From positions 1,535,372 through 1,599,371 of the forward strand of contig CM035314.1 of NCBI GenBank assembly GCA_002900995.3: a stretch of 64,000 nucleotides of DNA. The letters run 5' to 3'. The notes under the pieces are model-generated. The model ran no database searches, was not told the origin of the DNA, and worked only from the letters and a program-made list of their open reading frames with translations. Shown piece by piece: positions 22,344-33,489 of the stretch; the stretch's first letter is position 1, and each line of letters begins with the position of its first letter. The position numbers and the translations under genes were made by a program. This stretch comes from Ganoderma boninense (taxonomy: Eukaryota; Basidiomycota; Agaricomycetes; Polyporales; Polyporaceae).

Positions 22344-24318
22344 TTAGTCTGAGTCCCAACTCGACATCGTGTCTGCAGCCATATCCTCGTCCGCCTCATC
22401 GTCCGCTGGATATACCTCTGTCTCTGCAGCTTCAGCTTCTTCCCCGAGATCATATTCACTCAACTGCGCATGGAATGTCCAAAACAATGCTGCACGACTA
22501 TCCTCCGAGTGGGCTCGTTTGAGAAGGTCGGTTCGAATACTATCGAATTGCTGGCGCAGCCGCTGCGCACTGTGCTTCACCTTCTTGAGGAAGTTGAGGA
22601 AGCGAGTAACACCGTCCTCGACAGTGAGATCGAATTGGTACTTGAGTGTCACTCCATCCATTGCATAACAGCACTGAGGGGATGCGTGAGATGACGGAGA
22701 AGATTTGAACGTCGTGGAGGAACTTACATCATCTGCGGCCGAGTACCATGCCTGCGAGACAACGCCGTAGGAGCCGTACGTCGCCAAACCATACACGGAA
22801 AAGTCCTTGATTCCAAGGACTGCGAGAAAGCTGGCTGCGCTCGTGCAGGCCAAACGCTGCATATTTCTCGTCACATTGGTCAGCTCCGTGCCTCCATGCT
22901 GGTGTGTGATGAGGAGAACAGGTAGATGAAGTGTATCCTGTGGTGGCGGCAAAGAGTTAGGCTCTCCTGGCACGCCTAATAACATGTTACTGAGCCGGAC
23001 ACCAGCACGAGCATGGCAGTGGTATACATACCTTGCCATATCTTGAAGAAAGCCGTCATGTTTAGCAGTCCAGTGGCGTCGACTCCACCACCACTGGCAG
23101 CCATCTCGTCTGACAATGCGGAGAGAAAGTTAGGAATTCCCACAGTAACGCTCGCATCCACTGGCCCCTCCGTAGGATATTGTAACAATCGGCTCTCGAC
23201 GACTGCCCTCCACCGTTCAACTATGCCAGTTTGTTTTGCAGGTTGCACGCCGGCGCCACGACTTTCTCCTTGGAATTGTACACGGACCAATCCGACCTCT
23301 GAGAATATCGAGGACGCGTACGTGGTCACCTGAGCCAATGCAGCATCGCGGGCGTCCTCTGGCTCAGGTGTACGGAACTTAGACCACTCGGGATGGTCCG
23401 ACACGAAGTATTTTAGGTCCCGAAGGGACTCTTGGTGCCTCTCCATAGCCTCGTATAGGGGCGCGAATGGCATGACGGGACTGAAGGAAGGCAGGCTCCT
23501 GACCTCAGGAAACGTCACGGCTTGCGCTTGCCACTGGCCGTCCTCGGCGAGATGTTTGAGGCTGCGAACACAGTGATCATATTCCAGGTTCCGGGGGTAG
23601 TTGGTCCGGCATTTGGTTCTAATCACACAAGCTGATAAGGAGGATTTCTGACACGTGCACCTAAACAATGATCTGAAAGCTTACATGTAGCACCAGTCGT
23701 CAGACAGGGCGGTACTTTCAAGGTCATGCAAGTGCGACGATTTACGGAGCCATCCGAAAGCATTGTAGCATACAATCTCCCATGTGTTAATGGAGTACCT
23801 TGTTCCTGGTGTGCGAAGTATCAAATCCATCCCCTGGAGGAGGACGACTTGAAGTGCTATTTCGGGGTCCTGTGAGTAATCCCGTGAGCAAAATTGAGAC
23901 CTTAACAGCATCCTGACGAAACATGATACCTCAAGCTGGGAGTCACAAGGGTCATTTGTGACCAGAGCCGTCAGTTGTGTTCTCTTGTCGTAATGTTGGA
24001 TACCTGGGGCTCCGACACAGTTTGATGGGCTTGGAAGAATGAAGACATAATGGTCCAATAACCAATATCTGATTCCTGGCCCATCACATGTGTTGCGGTA
24101 GAGGTTACCATTCAAAATCCTGCCATCGTGAATCCATGAGCACATCTATGGTTTCAAGGCTTCGAGACAGGACGTTACTGCGCATTCCGGAGAAGGCCAT
24201 TTCATTCCTGCATGGGATCTACTAGACAGTTAGCCTTAGATTTTGGCGCAGAAATAGCCTGGAGGAAAAGTGTAAACGCACGGCCCAAGCTCATCCATTA
24301 GTCTGTTATTTGATACCA
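22344..24318 (-). CDS. Expanded-family protein, member D (subfamily 2), 5' end probably missing
   Basis: Subfamily 2 motifs are: WLLDHYVFILPSPSNCVG (about 24050), INYPRNLEYDHC-like text, YPTEGPVDASVTVGIPNF, LHLPVLLITHQ, TSAASFLAVLGIKDFSVYGL, SQAWYSAADD, an intron, then CCYAMDGVTLKYQFDL and a helical, acidic C-terminus ending SSWDSD. The putative D...ExK motif reads D-A-S and T-H-Q. It resembles member E closely, but E has further 5' exons that D seems to lack, because D's left neighbour upstream is the truncated ASXH copy (junction near 24320). The start is unresolved. Confidence 0.65.
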
Positions 24319-24720
24319 GACCAGTTCCAAGAAGTTGTTATAATTATCGAGTCTTATATGGGTCCACCGAATTAGCTCCGACTCGAGCTCGCATGTACAG
24401 TGCAGAGCGCGTGTGCACGACGGGGAGCTATCGTCGCTTTTGAAGTTCACTCACAGATATATCGATTTTGGTGAGCTTTCTCATTGAGTTCGTTGACAGG
24501 TACTCTAGCTTCCCAGCAGGGCTTTTCTCTATGTCTCTTGCTTTCCGGATCCGCTTCGCCTGCACTGGAGAGTCTGGCAGTGCTGGTGCGACCGCAGCCC
24601 CTGCTGTCTTTCTGAGTGTCTTTGCGGGGGTACAGGTACTGCGACGTGGGAGCGTGGAGGTTCCGTCGATGTTGTCAGTCACGACAGGGTATCTCCGCGA
24701 GGAGGTTGAAGGCGACATAC
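24319..24720 (-). pseudogene. Truncated duplicate of the ASXH gene
   Basis: Exon 1 (RRYPVVTDNIDGTSTLPRRS ... KLTKIDIS) and the first bases of exon 2 (a decayed NYNNFLEL) match the ASXH gene at 17,740-18,111. Similarity stops at about 24326, where member D sequence begins. The rest of the domain and the C-terminal half are absent, so it cannot be functional. Confidence 0.8.
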
Positions 24721-25117
24721 ATGATGGACGAGAGTTGGAATGCGCAATTGGCCGTGCTCAAGCCAACAGTCCGTGCGTCGGGAAATGCCGCAGCCGTCTC
24801 TCGTGGGAACAAACCGAGGGAACGCACAGAGACGACGGCCAGGAACGCTGCTGGTGCTGCTTCTATACGTGCTTTACCTTGTGCGACGACTGCTGCTGCT
24901 GCTCCCTGCTGCTCCCTGCTTGGTTTTGAAGTCTGCGCCGCTTGCGTATACACCTCCGAATTTGCCTGCTTATCAGGAATTGCCCCCCCCCTCCCAAAGC
25001 CAAAACCACGCCATGGATAGTACGTTGTCCGTCAGGACGGTCGTGCTAGCTTCGAGTGCTCGTAGAGGCTGGAGTGAGACGGAGGACCTCAATAGCCTCA
25101 AACGCCATCCTGAGTCG
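24721..25117. repeat. Duplicate of the ASXH/BTB divergent promoter plus BTB start
   Basis: This segment parallels 18,112-18,560: a related GGGAAATGCCGCA stretch, a shortened CTG tract, an ACCACGCCAT stretch and, at the right end, BTB start codons (LNSLKRHPE, about 25085-25116). At about 25118 it joins directly to the end of BAR exon 1. It shows that ASXH, promoter and BTB start were copied as one block. Confidence 0.75.
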
Positions 25118-26349
25118 CCCTAGAGGAGATCACTGAACTCTCTCAGGTACGTCGTGAGCTCCGTCGGAGTGCCCGGAATGTGACCTCCTCACGAACACCC
25201 TCGTCCCATACAGAATATAAGGACCTTGAGGCTCGCGTCGACAGTCTCCGGGCCGTTCATGTCGCTCTCCTCAAGTGCGATCCCCAGGTTCCTGTCAGTG
25301 TTCCGCTCTGACCTTTATCCTCGTCCGTCCCAACATAGGGTCACCCGTGTCTACGAGAGTGAGACGTACGACTACCCCACCCAAATCCAAGAATCGCTCA
25401 CCGAGTTCGGCACGACTATCGGCACCGGCATCACCAACTTCGCCGCCGCCAACCTCAAGGGCACCAATCTCCCCACACCCGCACCCGTCTCCCCTGCCGC
25501 CCCTCAGCACAAGACCCTGCCCCATGCTATCGGCCGTGCTGCGACCGCCGCTGCCCTCGCCGTGCATTCGACGTCTGCGGCGGGCGAGGATAAGCTGGGC
25601 AAGGCGCTCGGGGTGTATGCCGGGTCATGGGAGAAGATCGCTGATGCGCGCGTGGAGCAGGACAATGCTATTAGGGAGCGGTTCCTTCAGCCATGGCAGA
25701 CTACGCTGTCGACGAGCATCGCCGTTGCAATGAAGGCCCGCCAGGCGGTCCGGGTCAGCCGGCTCGAGATCGACGCCGCAAAGCAGACGTGAGTACCTAT
25801 CTCAGCATCCAGGCATAACTGAGACTGGCGTGTCGCGGCGACTCACTCGATGCGCATCTGCTTGGGTCGCGTCAGCTTGAAGAACTCTAGCCAAGCGAAG
25901 CAGGAGGCTGCCCGGTTGGAGGTCGAGAACGCAGAGGACGACCTCGTCCAGAAGACGGAGGTCGCGATCACCCTAATAAAGACCGTGCTTGAGAACGTGC
26001 GCGCACCAACGTCCATTCCTTTGTTCCCCGTTTAGTGATTTGCCACCCAGCCTGAACCATTGAAGAACCTGAACGAGCTTGCGAAGGCTCACGTCAGTTT
26101 GTCGCTCAAGTTGGGTATGGAAGTCCCACTGATGTATTGCTTCCTTCAGCTCTTGTTCTTTGCTACCGCTGTCTCTTTCCACTGTACAAGATGAGATTGA
26201 AGGACTTTAGTGTGGCTGCCGAGGGCGAATACCGCCGGTGTACGTCGCACATTTTCCTCTCGTCTGCCCGGACTTATGCTTCTGAATCTTGCTTTTTGGA
26301 AACCCCGCAGAAAGTCGCGCGATCACTAGATCGGCTGTACTACGCTTGA
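25118..26349 (+). pseudogene. BAR gene copy lacking exon 1, decayed 3' end, nearly identical middle
   Basis: The copy begins with the last codons of exon 1 (EEITELSQ), then exon 2, exon 3 and exon 4. Over exons 3-4 I see only about four amino-acid differences from the intact gene (T to A, L to I, T to A, M to I). The last exons are damaged: a five-base loss after the LLFFATA codons (about 26170) breaks the frame, and the final exon is altered. With no start exon, a normal product is unlikely. Confidence 0.8.
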
Positions 26350-26460
26350 CATAATGGGCCCTTCCATCTTGCAAAGGATTTCTTTTTCAATCATTTTTGG
26401 CCATATGAAGGCTCACCCTCCCTGGTTATGAACTCCTTGTGGGCTTGGTACCGAGATTCG

Positions 26461-26497
26461 CAATCTGTATTGTAACGCAATTCCTGTTTGTGATGAC
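26461..26497. repeat. BAR 3' flank core, copy 4 of 5
   Basis: The core reads CAATCTGTATTGTAACGCAA followed by TTCCTGTTTGTGATG. It lies between the 25.1 kb BAR copy and the 3' end of member E at 26782. Confidence 0.65.
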
Positions 26498-26781
26498 ACA
26501 TACAGTTGCTATCATGTATGTCATTCCTTCCGTGTGCGCACTTGCGGGCTCTTCATCTGGACCTCAAGTGATTGAAAGTTATGTGTCTGCAGGCAAGCTC
26601 TCCCGTACTGCATGTATCGTGAACCAAGACCTCCAGCACCCACATCTGAATTGAATGTTCAAGCAACAGGGTTCTCCAACTACATGTTCATCCGGTACTA
26701 TGCGTATACAAGTGTGGCTTTAAAGACATCCATTTGCATGGTTTGCAGACCATACAGTTCAAGACGAGAGAAGTAAGGCTT

Positions 26782-29700
26782 CTAGACACTTGTACTCCCA
26801 TCTGAATCTTCCGCATCCATATCCAAATCCTTGTCAGTCATAGATGCCGGGCCTTCACCATAAGGCCATAACTTGTGTTCGCTCAACTGCGAATAGAATG
26901 TCCAGAATAGTCCAGCATGACTATCTTCGGTGCCTGAACGTTCAAGAAGGTTGGCGCGGATGCCCTCGAATTTCTCGCGCGTTTGTAGCGCACATTGCTC
27001 TAGTTCATTCAGGAAGTTCACGAAGCGAAGGATGCCATCATCGCAGCTGAGATCGAAGCGGCCCTTGGGGGTCACGCCATCGATTGCATAGCAACACTGA
27101 AGGAGGATGTTAGCTGGTGGGCACATGGAGCTCGAGGCCAGGCACTGCGAGAGGACATACGTTATCCGCACCCGAGTACCATGCTTGGGAGACGACGCCG
27201 TACACACCGTATGTCGCCAAACCATACACTGGACAATCTTTGATCCCAAGTGCTGCAAGGAAGCTGACTGCACTGACACAAGCCAATCGTTGGGCGTTTA
27301 TGGTCGCGTTCTGTAGTTCCTCCCCATCTGCCTGGTGATTGATAAGGAGAACGGGTAGGTGAAGTGCATCTTCAGACAGTGGCGAACTTGAGTTATCTGC
27401 AGAGAGGAAATCTGAGATCAGGACTCGGAGAAGACATGAGTACGAGGCGGGACATGTACCTTCAAGATCCCAGCGCCTGAAGAACTTGAATCTGTTCGAG
27501 AGCTCGACCATGACCCGACCACAACCACCCATACGATCCGACAGCGTGGATAAAATGCCAGGAATTTTGACGGTAATGCTTCCATCTAGACGACCTTCCA
27601 CTGGATACTCCAAAGTTCGTTTCTCGATGGCTCTCCCTGCCAAGAGAGAGTGTATTTTTGATGTGCTCAGTATTTGGCCATCATGTCTTGCTACCCAGAC
27701 CGCGAAGTCTCCTCGAACTCGATTCGCCTCAACAAGCAATGCTTGAGCATAATTGATGGAATGCAGAAATGCGGGATCTTGAGCATCCTCTGGGACCAGC
27801 GTGGGATCGTCGGAGCTCGATGGATGCTCCCATACGAAAGGCAGGAGGTCACGCATAGCACGAGTGTGCTTGATGATCGCCTCATATGCGAGTCCAAATG
27901 GTTGAGTCTGGATGGAAGGATTGATCGGAAATGAGACCGTGGCTTCCTGGCCACGCCGGCTCGGAGTCAATGATATATATCTATGACCGCGTAGCCATTG
28001 GTCACGTTCAAAACTCCGGGGATAATTGATCTGACAGTTGGTTCTAATCAGGGTTGTCAAAAACGTTTCGCGGCCATGATGGTCGAATATAACTGGAACC
28101 GCTTACAGATAGCTCCACTTCTTGTCTGTATCTGCAACACCGTCATTCCAAGACTGGCAGAGCGACTGGAAGACATTGTCCCAGTCGCACTCTACCTCCC
28201 ACTGTTTCGGAATCCGACACCTTGTCTTCCGAGAGAGCAGATCCATCTCGCGAATGAGAGCGACTTTGAGTAGTATACTCCTGAAATCCTGTGGACAGCT
28301 TTATGAGTTAACTAGTAGGCAAGAGTATCGCCGTGGTGCGTACCCGGATTCCTTGCGGTTGGGCGGAATTATATACGAGTCTCATCATTTGCGCTTTGTG
28401 GTCCTTGTGATGCACTCCCGGGGGCCCAACGCAGTTGGAAAGGGCCGGGAGGATACACACATAGTGATCAAATAGCCACTCGATAATACCTGGGTTCTTC
28501 GAGTCCAAACTGTTGGGATTTAAGGTACTGTGCAAAATCCTGTGGTAGTTATGCTTAAGCCTTACATCACCAAGTTCACCTGGGATAAACAATCTCGTAC
28601 CTTTTGCTAGGGGTTTTGGATAGCCACTTCATTCCCAAATCATCTACTATGCTAGTAGGGATGAAATTACTGTTAGTCTGGGATACGACCCAAGTTAAAG
28701 AGCAATATGCACGCACCGTGATGGGACTGTATCTGTCATGGACTGAACATTTTCAACTTGTATTCCAAGAGGCGTATGGCTAAGTGTGTATCATCATCTC
28801 ACTACCTTTCGCAAGTTAAGTCATTTGAAAACGCACCTCGTTGACTCGTCTTCAGTCACTATGCCAGCAATCCACTCCTCGATCCAGTTGTCCCGGCAGC
28901 GAGGTAACTTCATTGAATCACTTCCCTGGGGTTCCAGAGGCCCTGTAGCAATTGGGATAGTGGTATCACTTGATTCCGCTATACCTCCGAGTCACATTGT
29001 CAGGCTGAATGGAGGTCGAGGTGAAGGGAGGAACCTTACCTGAAGTATGAGTCTCTGCATACTCGGCCAATGCGAGAAGGGATAGAATAACGCGGCACAT
29101 CAACAATCTGTCCGAGTCTGCCCGAGACAAATTTAAGCTGATGATTTGTTCCTGTGCCAAAATACAAATGTCATGTAAGTGCTATGAACGCTCGAACAGG
29201 CTGAATTGTCATACAACATTCTCTTCAACCCAACCCAACAGGACGTCCGTCAATACTCCTGACTTGGAGTAGTCAAAACAAATTATTGGAAGGGCTGGGG
29301 AGGTGATGTTTCGGGCATATTTATGCAGCTCCCTATTCAATGCACTTGCTGCATTCCCACTTGACGTTGTGCAGAGGATCTGAAGGCGGGTGAAGTGTTC
29401 ATGAGTCGTAGTATTAGATTGGCTGCAGGATGTTGGCGGTTGATTGCCTGCAAGACGACAGCATTCAGCTGTATGGGATACAAGGGATGGTAAATGTCAA
29501 TGATCGTCATCAAATACTGCTTGAAGGAACTTGGAGTGCTATCTGCTCACCCTGCTGGTAATCCTTTAACACAACCCAGATAGCCGCCACTTCTTCAGTG
29601 CTTGTGGAGGTGTACTCAGCACTATGAAGCTATGAGTTAGCAACTGTGACAAAACAACGAGACTGGCCCCATCACGACAGCACGCACAATATTTCAGCCT

Positions 29701-29959
29701 TTGGTACAAGCTCTCTCATTGTGCGTGAAATGAGAAGACAATGGACATTTCGCAGCGCTTGATGCGATTTGGAGCTGCTGGATAAGTTGGATACGTATTC
29801 ACTAGATGACTCGAACAGACAAAGCTGCTTCCGCAGAACCTCCTTGCGCTCTTCTGATTTATTGCCGAGAGTGGCATTGAAGTCACCGAAAATCGGATCA
29901 CTTGTGTCAGTCGTGCTGAAGTATTGACTGATAGTTTGGATAATCAACGGCTTCGGCAT
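26782..29959 (-). CDS. Expanded-family protein, member E (subfamily 2), longest copy
   Basis: This is the most complete subfamily 2 gene. 5' exons run from about 29959 (MPKPLIIQTISQYF) through AEYTSTSTEEVAAIWVVLKD, a Ser/Thr-rich exon, LNRELHKYARNITSPALPII, NLSRADSDRLLMCRVILSLL, RCRDNWIEEWIAGIV and DDLGMKWLSKTPSKR. It then joins WLFDHYVCILPALSNCVG and the core: YPVEGRLDGSITVKIP, LHLPVLLINHQ, VSAVSFLAALGIKDCPVYGL, SQAWYSGADN and CCYAIDGVTPKGRFDL, ending SDGSTSV. Splice sites were placed by eye; the 5' half (28,700-29,959) could instead be a separate gene. Function is unknown. The motif positions equivalent to D...ExK read D and N-H-Q. Confidence 0.6.
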
Positions 29960-30253
29960 GGAGTTGAAGAGGGTCGTATCGTGATCTAGAGCAGATTTGT
30001 GCAGTTCAGACAGGAGAGAAGGAGTTGGAGATGGGAATGACGTGCTAAAGATCTACCCGGTACTGATAGACATTCACAGTCGTTCGGAGTCCCAAGTGGC
30101 GGCATAGATAGCGCCCAGTGCGACTGCAGCTAGCGCTGTTTGGCATGATGGACCCTTTACCCTTCCTCGATATCGCTCTCAGCTGAAGATTCACCTTCCG
30201 TCTTTTGACTGTTGTCATACGTTTAGGCTCGTGGACATGGCAGTGACGACTCG

Positions 30254-30293
30254 TGCTTTGTATTGTAGCGCAATCTCTATGTAGAATATCCTG
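30254..30293. repeat. BAR 3' flank core, copy 5 of 5
   Basis: The core reads GCTTTGTATTGTAGCGCAAT followed by CTCTATGTAGAATATCCTG. No BAR exon was seen upstream of it, but the spacing to the 3' end of member F (about 150-190 bases) matches the other copies. Confidence 0.6.
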
Positions 30294-30442
30294 TCCGATG
30301 ACTCCAAGGCGATCTTGAGGATATTTTGAAGGGACACTCATGAATGACTATGACATGCCACTGGCCAGACGTTTCGTTGAATTAAAGCTCCCACATTCTG
30401 AACCATACCTAAGACATCAAATAAACGATCCAGAGGCTGCTC

Positions 30443-31205
30443 CTACTCCCAGTTGAACGGGATCCAAGTCAGCATCGACTCCAATTCCACGCTGTAAGTC
30501 TTGACTTGAGCGTCAAGTGTCCACCGAAGAGACTCCTGTCCTTCACTCGTGGACAGTTTCGTGACGATCGACTCTCGGACGCTCTCGAAGCGTAACCGTA
30601 GTTCCTCCGCGTGAGCTTTCATCTGCACCAGGAAGGCGATGTAACGTATGATGCCATCCCTTTCCCTTATGTCGAAGTGATACTTGCCGGGAACTTGATC
30701 GACAGCGTAGCAGCACTGAAGAAATATGTCAGCTCGACAGAGGCAGCGAAGAGTGTGTCGGGATGGCTCACCTTGTCCTCTTCCGAATACCATGTCTGGC
30801 TCAGCGAACCATGAGATCCATAAGTCGACAAGCCATACACAGGGAAGTCCATGATTCCCAGGGTAGCGAGAAACAGCGCGGCGCTCGTGCAATGCATCCT
30901 CTGTATATTTTCCGTGGCGGCATGCAGTACGCTGCCTTCGTCCTGGTGTTCTATGAGGAGGACCGGGAGGTGGTATTGATTATCTACTAGTAGGGTGTCA
31001 TCATTAATTCATCGAGCCCCACAGCGAACGGCATCGCAGGATAAAACGTCATACCATCAAGGCCTTTGAAGAACAAGACATCATCCCGAAGGTCCGGATT
31101 GGACGAGATGAAGGCCTGCAGTATGCGAGAGAAGCCTTCATCGACGACGACTGTCGTGACAGCGCCATCCACACTGCCGTCCCACGACGTCGCCTACAGT
31201 AACCT
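30443..31205 (-). pseudogene. Expanded-family protein, member F (subfamily 2), 5'-truncated
   Basis: The readable part begins with an exon after an acceptor near 31197 (TSWDGSVDGAVTTVVVDEG), continues FFKGLDGMTFYPAMPF, HLPVLLIEHQDEG and TSAALFLATLGIMDFPVYGL, then CCYAVDQVPGKYHFDI and ends WIPFNWE. Of the array, F best preserves the putative catalytic pair, with VDGAV and I-E-H-Q. I could not find the upstream exons between 31200 and 31700, so it looks 5'-truncated. Confidence 0.6.
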
Positions 31206-31713
31206 AGCAGTGAAAGCCAGAGGCTCGGATCCCGAACATCGCCGCCAATGAATCCAGGCGTGCGTGGAGTACATCCCTTTCCATTCGGACCTCAACCAGA
31301 CGAACGGTCTGGATGTGAGTTTCATGCCCTGGACCCAAAGCGGACACGACAGCACCGCGTCCGCGGAGCGGAGATGGGGAAAAGAAGATCAAACGAATGG
31401 ACAGTTTTGTGATTATGGCGAACGTCGTACGCCCGTCCTACAAGCAAGTATGTGTACTCATTAAATCCTTTTCCTAGTCAGAGGACCGAGAGCGCGGAGA
31501 GAGCGTCCATAGAGTCCGTAACGAAACCGTCCCAGGCCATTGTGCCCCGTCCATCCGGGACACGGCCTATTCAAGAAAGTCCACCCATCGATGCTGTGTA
31601 CGACGGGGTTCATATCCGTTTTCCTCTCAAACATTGTCCGGATGGGCACGCGTGCCCCCATTCCCGCCGCACCGCGCGAGCGCGAAAGCCGAGCCGAGCC
31701 CGAGGCCTCAGGC

Positions 31714-32483
31714 TCAGTAGATGAGCTGGAGCTTGACGGGGTAGCACGTGTCGAAGTCGTACTCGTCGCTCGTGGTGGCCTTGTACACGACATTGTTCTG
31801 CGAGTCGCGCTGGCAGAGCGAGAACGAGTCCGTGTCGCTGCTCAGCGCGAGGAACGGGTGGCCCGTGCCGTGCCCGGCGGGGTCGGTGTCCGCCTGTCGC
31901 AGGGAAAGGGTCAGCGAATCAGGAGTGCGTTCCAGACGTCTCGGCGGGTGTGCGGAGGAGAGCAGAGAGGACGGCAACTCACCACGGCACACCAGATCTG
32001 CGCGCTCTGGGAAGGGTCGACCGAGTTGCTCGTGACGAAGATCACCTCCGAGCCGTCGGTGACGCCGTTGATGGCGGTTGGGGACATGCCGGGGCCGCTG
32101 GGGATGAGACGGCCGTCGACGAGCTCGATGGAGGGGTACTGGTTGTAGGGGAATGTCGCATACGTCTATGTGCGCATACATGCCACACGAAGCTCCTGTG
32201 AGACACCCAGTGTGGTTGGAATAGGACAGAGCGTTCGACTCACCGACAAGACCTTGAACGACGCGCCGTCAATCGCACCCGCCTGTCCGAGCACCAAGGG
32301 TGCCCCGGTGGTGTTCGTGTTCGTCCCGGTGGTGTTGTAGGCGGCGAGGGTGAAGTTGGCGACGTTGTCGAAGGCACCACCGCCAAGGTTGTCGCACCAC
32401 GGGCCGAGAGCACGCTTAGCGGCAGGGAGAGCAGAGGCCACAGCAGCGAAAGCAGCGGGGAGGAGGAGGCTGAAGGCAAGCAT
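31714..32483 (-). CDS. Secreted orphan protein with signal peptide
   Basis: Three exons are seen. MLAFSLLLPAAFAAVASALP is a clear signal peptide, followed by a KR site (AAKR) and WCDNLGGGAFDNVANFTLAAYNTTG. The second exon reads YPSIELVDGRLIPSGPGMSP and VTDGSEVIFVTSNSVDPSQ; the third DTDSFSLCQRDSQNNVVY ends KLQLIY at a stop at 31716-31714. It has Asn-x-Thr sites and four cysteines. Similar small secreted proteins are common in wood- and litter-decay mushrooms, but I know no function. A TATA-like TATAAAAG lies on the minus strand at about 32595-32604, some 110 bases before the ATG. Confidence 0.8.
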
Positions 32484-33489
32484 GGCGGGTGGCGTGAAGG
32501 AGTCGAGGACAGGAAAGGTTGGGTGGGTGGAAGGAAGGAAGAAGAGGCAGGATCCGAGGGGGATGCGAAGCAAGGGTTGAGCCAAGACTCACCTTTTATA
32601 TGAGAGGGGGACAGTGACCGAGAAGACGGTTGTAGGGCGCGCTAGCACTGCCGAACTGGCTGGGCGGTGGGCGTTTGGTGGCAGACATGGAGGACGCGGT
32701 GCAGGTTTCGGCCATTGGCATTGGCAATCAGCACGTCCAGAACAACATCTGTCCGCAACCCAATGCGTGTCCGGGCCAAGCCGGCCACTGCTCAAGAGCG
32801 GTCTTGAGCGAACCTGGAGGTGCGAAGGTAAATCGCAGCGAGTCAGAGCCCAGACGCAGAAGACAAGCCAGTGCCCCAGAGAAAAGCCCCGAGTCCGGGA
32901 GAACGGCCAGGTCGTGGAAGCACGGAATTACCCCACAGCATAGCCGACGGCACAACGCCGCGTGTAACGGGCAATCATCTCATCAATAGATACTAAGCGC
33001 TTCCTTTCCTTCCTCAACCGCCCACTGACTTCTGCAGTCCTCGTCAATACCGCATTCAACGCCAATGTGATTAACACGATCTTGAAATCAACTGGATCAG
33101 CTGTATGGGGCAATAGTGCACATGCTTCTGAAGAGTTTGGAGAGGACTCGAGGACTCGAGAAGAAATTTGAGTGCTTCGCCGGCCGACGTGATCATGAAT
33201 GACATACAACATGAAGCTTTGCGCCATGTTTCGAACCCTAAGCAGGGTGCCACAGAACCATTGCCATGACACTGTACACATCGGCGAGCTCGCCGGGAAA
33301 ATATCAGTTCTTTATCACTGAGTTGAGGAAATCAGAAACATCTCACTGCCTTTTTGGCCCCAAAAAGTTGTTCTACATCAATATTGAGCAACCAGCTCTG
33401 GTGGTTCCCAGCTCTGGAATTCGTTAGTGGACCTAGCGAAACGGGAACAATCAAGTGTACACTCAAAAGCGCAGCAACTCCCCACACAC

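Noticed and set aside
28700..29959. Separate gene upstream of member E
   Set aside because: The exons can be joined in frame toward the member E core, so they were annotated as its 5' half, but a separate gene is not excluded.
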